The position numbers and the translations under genes are program-made. The notes beneath the pieces were generated by a model. The model was given only the letters and a program-made list of their open reading frames with translations, was not told the DNA's origin and searched no databases. From Carallia brachiata (lineage: Eukaryota > Streptophyta > Magnoliopsida > Malpighiales > Rhizophoraceae), in contig JADCRB010000078.1 in assembly GCA_021464245.1 (NCBI GenBank), positions 1,148,095 to 1,212,094 of the forward strand: a stretch of 64,000 nt of DNA, given 5' to 3'. Below, piece after piece: positions 62,749 through 64,000 of this stretch (the first letter of the stretch is position 1; the number at the start of each line of letters is the position of its first letter).

Positions 62749-64000
62749 CTGGCAAAGACAAACATTCATCAGCATCAGAAATCATAAAAGCAGAATCCTG
62801 ATGTCTAAAATAGCACCAACATAAAAAATGGCAACGAAAGTTATGATACAGGAACACATGAAAATGGAAAGCAATTACAGCATAAAGCTGACACAGCAAC
62901 AAAAACAAAGTAACGTCCTTTAACTATTACTAAGGAAGAGACAACCACCTCCTCGCGTGTGCTCGCACATACAGATGGGACGAAAAAAATAAAATATCAG
63001 ATATCAAGCACCCAATGCAATTAATACCTTGCAATTCTCAAGCAGAAGTTTCCATTGCTTTAAACTATCAGACAAGGTACAGCAGTGACTGATCTCAGTC
63101 AGTTTACGAATATGCACATGTTCCCAAAAGCAAGTTGGACGTCAAAAGGATGTATGTGCTAGTTCAAAATTCTGACATTACCTGCCGAATTTATACTGGT
63201 ACTTCAAAAATATTTGAAAGACAATTAAGAGACGCACCATGTCCTACATGACAGTAGTCCACTCGAGAATATATGCAAAAAAACAAACATAGCTCTATTA
63301 AAGATCCAACCTTTTTTCATCTCTCAGAAAAACAAAAAAAAAAAAGATCAAAAAAAATTTTTTTTTTTAAATTAAAATTCCAAAGCCCAGCTCAATCCGA
63401 GGAACAAAAGGAGAGATTAGTCTCACAAGTGATATATATATATATATATATATAATTCTAAAGATAATCCAGGAGATGCTAAACTTGTTACAAACTATTG
63501 CCACATATATAAAAGCCATAAAAAGGTTACATATAATGGCCAAGTATTGTGTTTTTCCACTCGAAATATCCACCATCACAATTAATCTGGAAGCAGCACA
63601 ACTTATGCCAACTTAAAATAGCGGTCTTCCAAACATGTCCCATTAAAAGAATCACATCCAATCATTTGCAGCTCTGTTAGAAGCGTTCCATTAAAAAATT
63701 TCACACTTTTGGTAGGATTCCACATATTGCGTCTCACTTGGACTCAAGATTGATTTGAACCTCTAAGAGAAACATGCAACAATGCCCAACCCATCCTTGT
63801 TAAAGTTTCTAAAACAACAAAAAAAGGGATCTCATATCACCGTCCAATTACATGAGGATAATTTAACAATAAGGCTATCCTGGGGTACAGATACTTCCTA
63901 TGACTTGCAGATCTCAACCAAGAATACAATCAGAAACCTCCAAAGCAACAAAGAACGTTGTCATGGTGAAGATACTGATAACTTCTGGAAAATCACAAAT
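62749..64000 (-). other. DRP1C intron running off the window
   Basis: The exon starting at 62748 needs a preceding exon ending in one base of a Val codon (..SPNV|VNLTL). I find no such exon before the window ends, so this stretch is read as intron of at least 1.25 kb. It contains a TA microsatellite at 63432-63454 and no recognised element. Confidence 0.7.
63432..63454. repeat. (TA)n microsatellite
   Basis: A pure TA run inside the presumed DRP1C intron. Confidence 0.9.

Noticed and set aside
1..64000. Search for a wholly new multi-gene system
   Set aside because: All well-supported genes belong to known plant families and the rest is explained by transposons or NLR decay; nothing in gene order suggests an undescribed system.

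Overview
The window looks like nuclear DNA from a dicotyledonous plant. It is AT-rich, its genes have many GT-AG introns, and the intervals are full of plant transposon types (Helitrons, hAT and Mutator-like MITEs, a TRIM, SINEs). Protein similarity recalled from memory points to a woody rosid such as Citrus, but the sequence alone does not prove the species. No exotic prokaryote-style system (CRISPR array, phage, operon) is present.

Four host genes can be modelled exon by exon. (1) ALG10 (6930-10200, +) is the ER glucosyltransferase that adds the last glucose to the N-glycan precursor. (2) A multi-pass membrane RING-H2 E3 ligase (12110-16286, -) has a probable reading-frame break near its N-terminus. 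(3) CPSF73-II (27527-36074, -) is a 13-exon metallo-beta-lactamase/beta-CASP RNA endonuclease of the INTS11/CPSF73 family. (4) A DRP1C-like dynamin-related GTPase (55469 to beyond 62748, -) lacks its 5' exons because they lie outside the window.

Between 37.7 and 53.3 kb is a decaying disease-resistance (CC-NB-LRR) locus. NLR1 (42144-45572) keeps its start but has many frameshifts. NLR2 (47626-51283) arose by direct tandem duplication of a 5.2-kb segment that begins inside the NLR1 coding region. It therefore lacks a promoter and N-terminus, and it later received a 500-bp Mutator-like MITE just before the P-loop. A third NLR survives only as a 5'-flank relic near 37.75-37.96 kb, next to a degraded hAT transposase pseudogene.

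The 16.4-26.8 kb gap is a transposon nest. It holds a 500-bp Mutator-like MITE, a 1.25-kb Helitron (18062-19312), a 639-bp hAT-like element with an 8-bp target duplication, and a tandem pair of Helitron 5' ends. It also holds a 4.2-kb Helitron (21126-25362) that appears to have inserted into the terminal nucleotides of an older relative and itself carries a 786-bp hAT MITE. Introns of the host genes also carry elements: SINE copies in ALG10 and CPSF73-II, a Mutator-like MITE in CPSF73-II and a TRIM in DRP1C. The host genes are unrelated housekeeping functions and do not form a pathway. The main biological story is transposon nesting and the birth and death of an NLR cluster.
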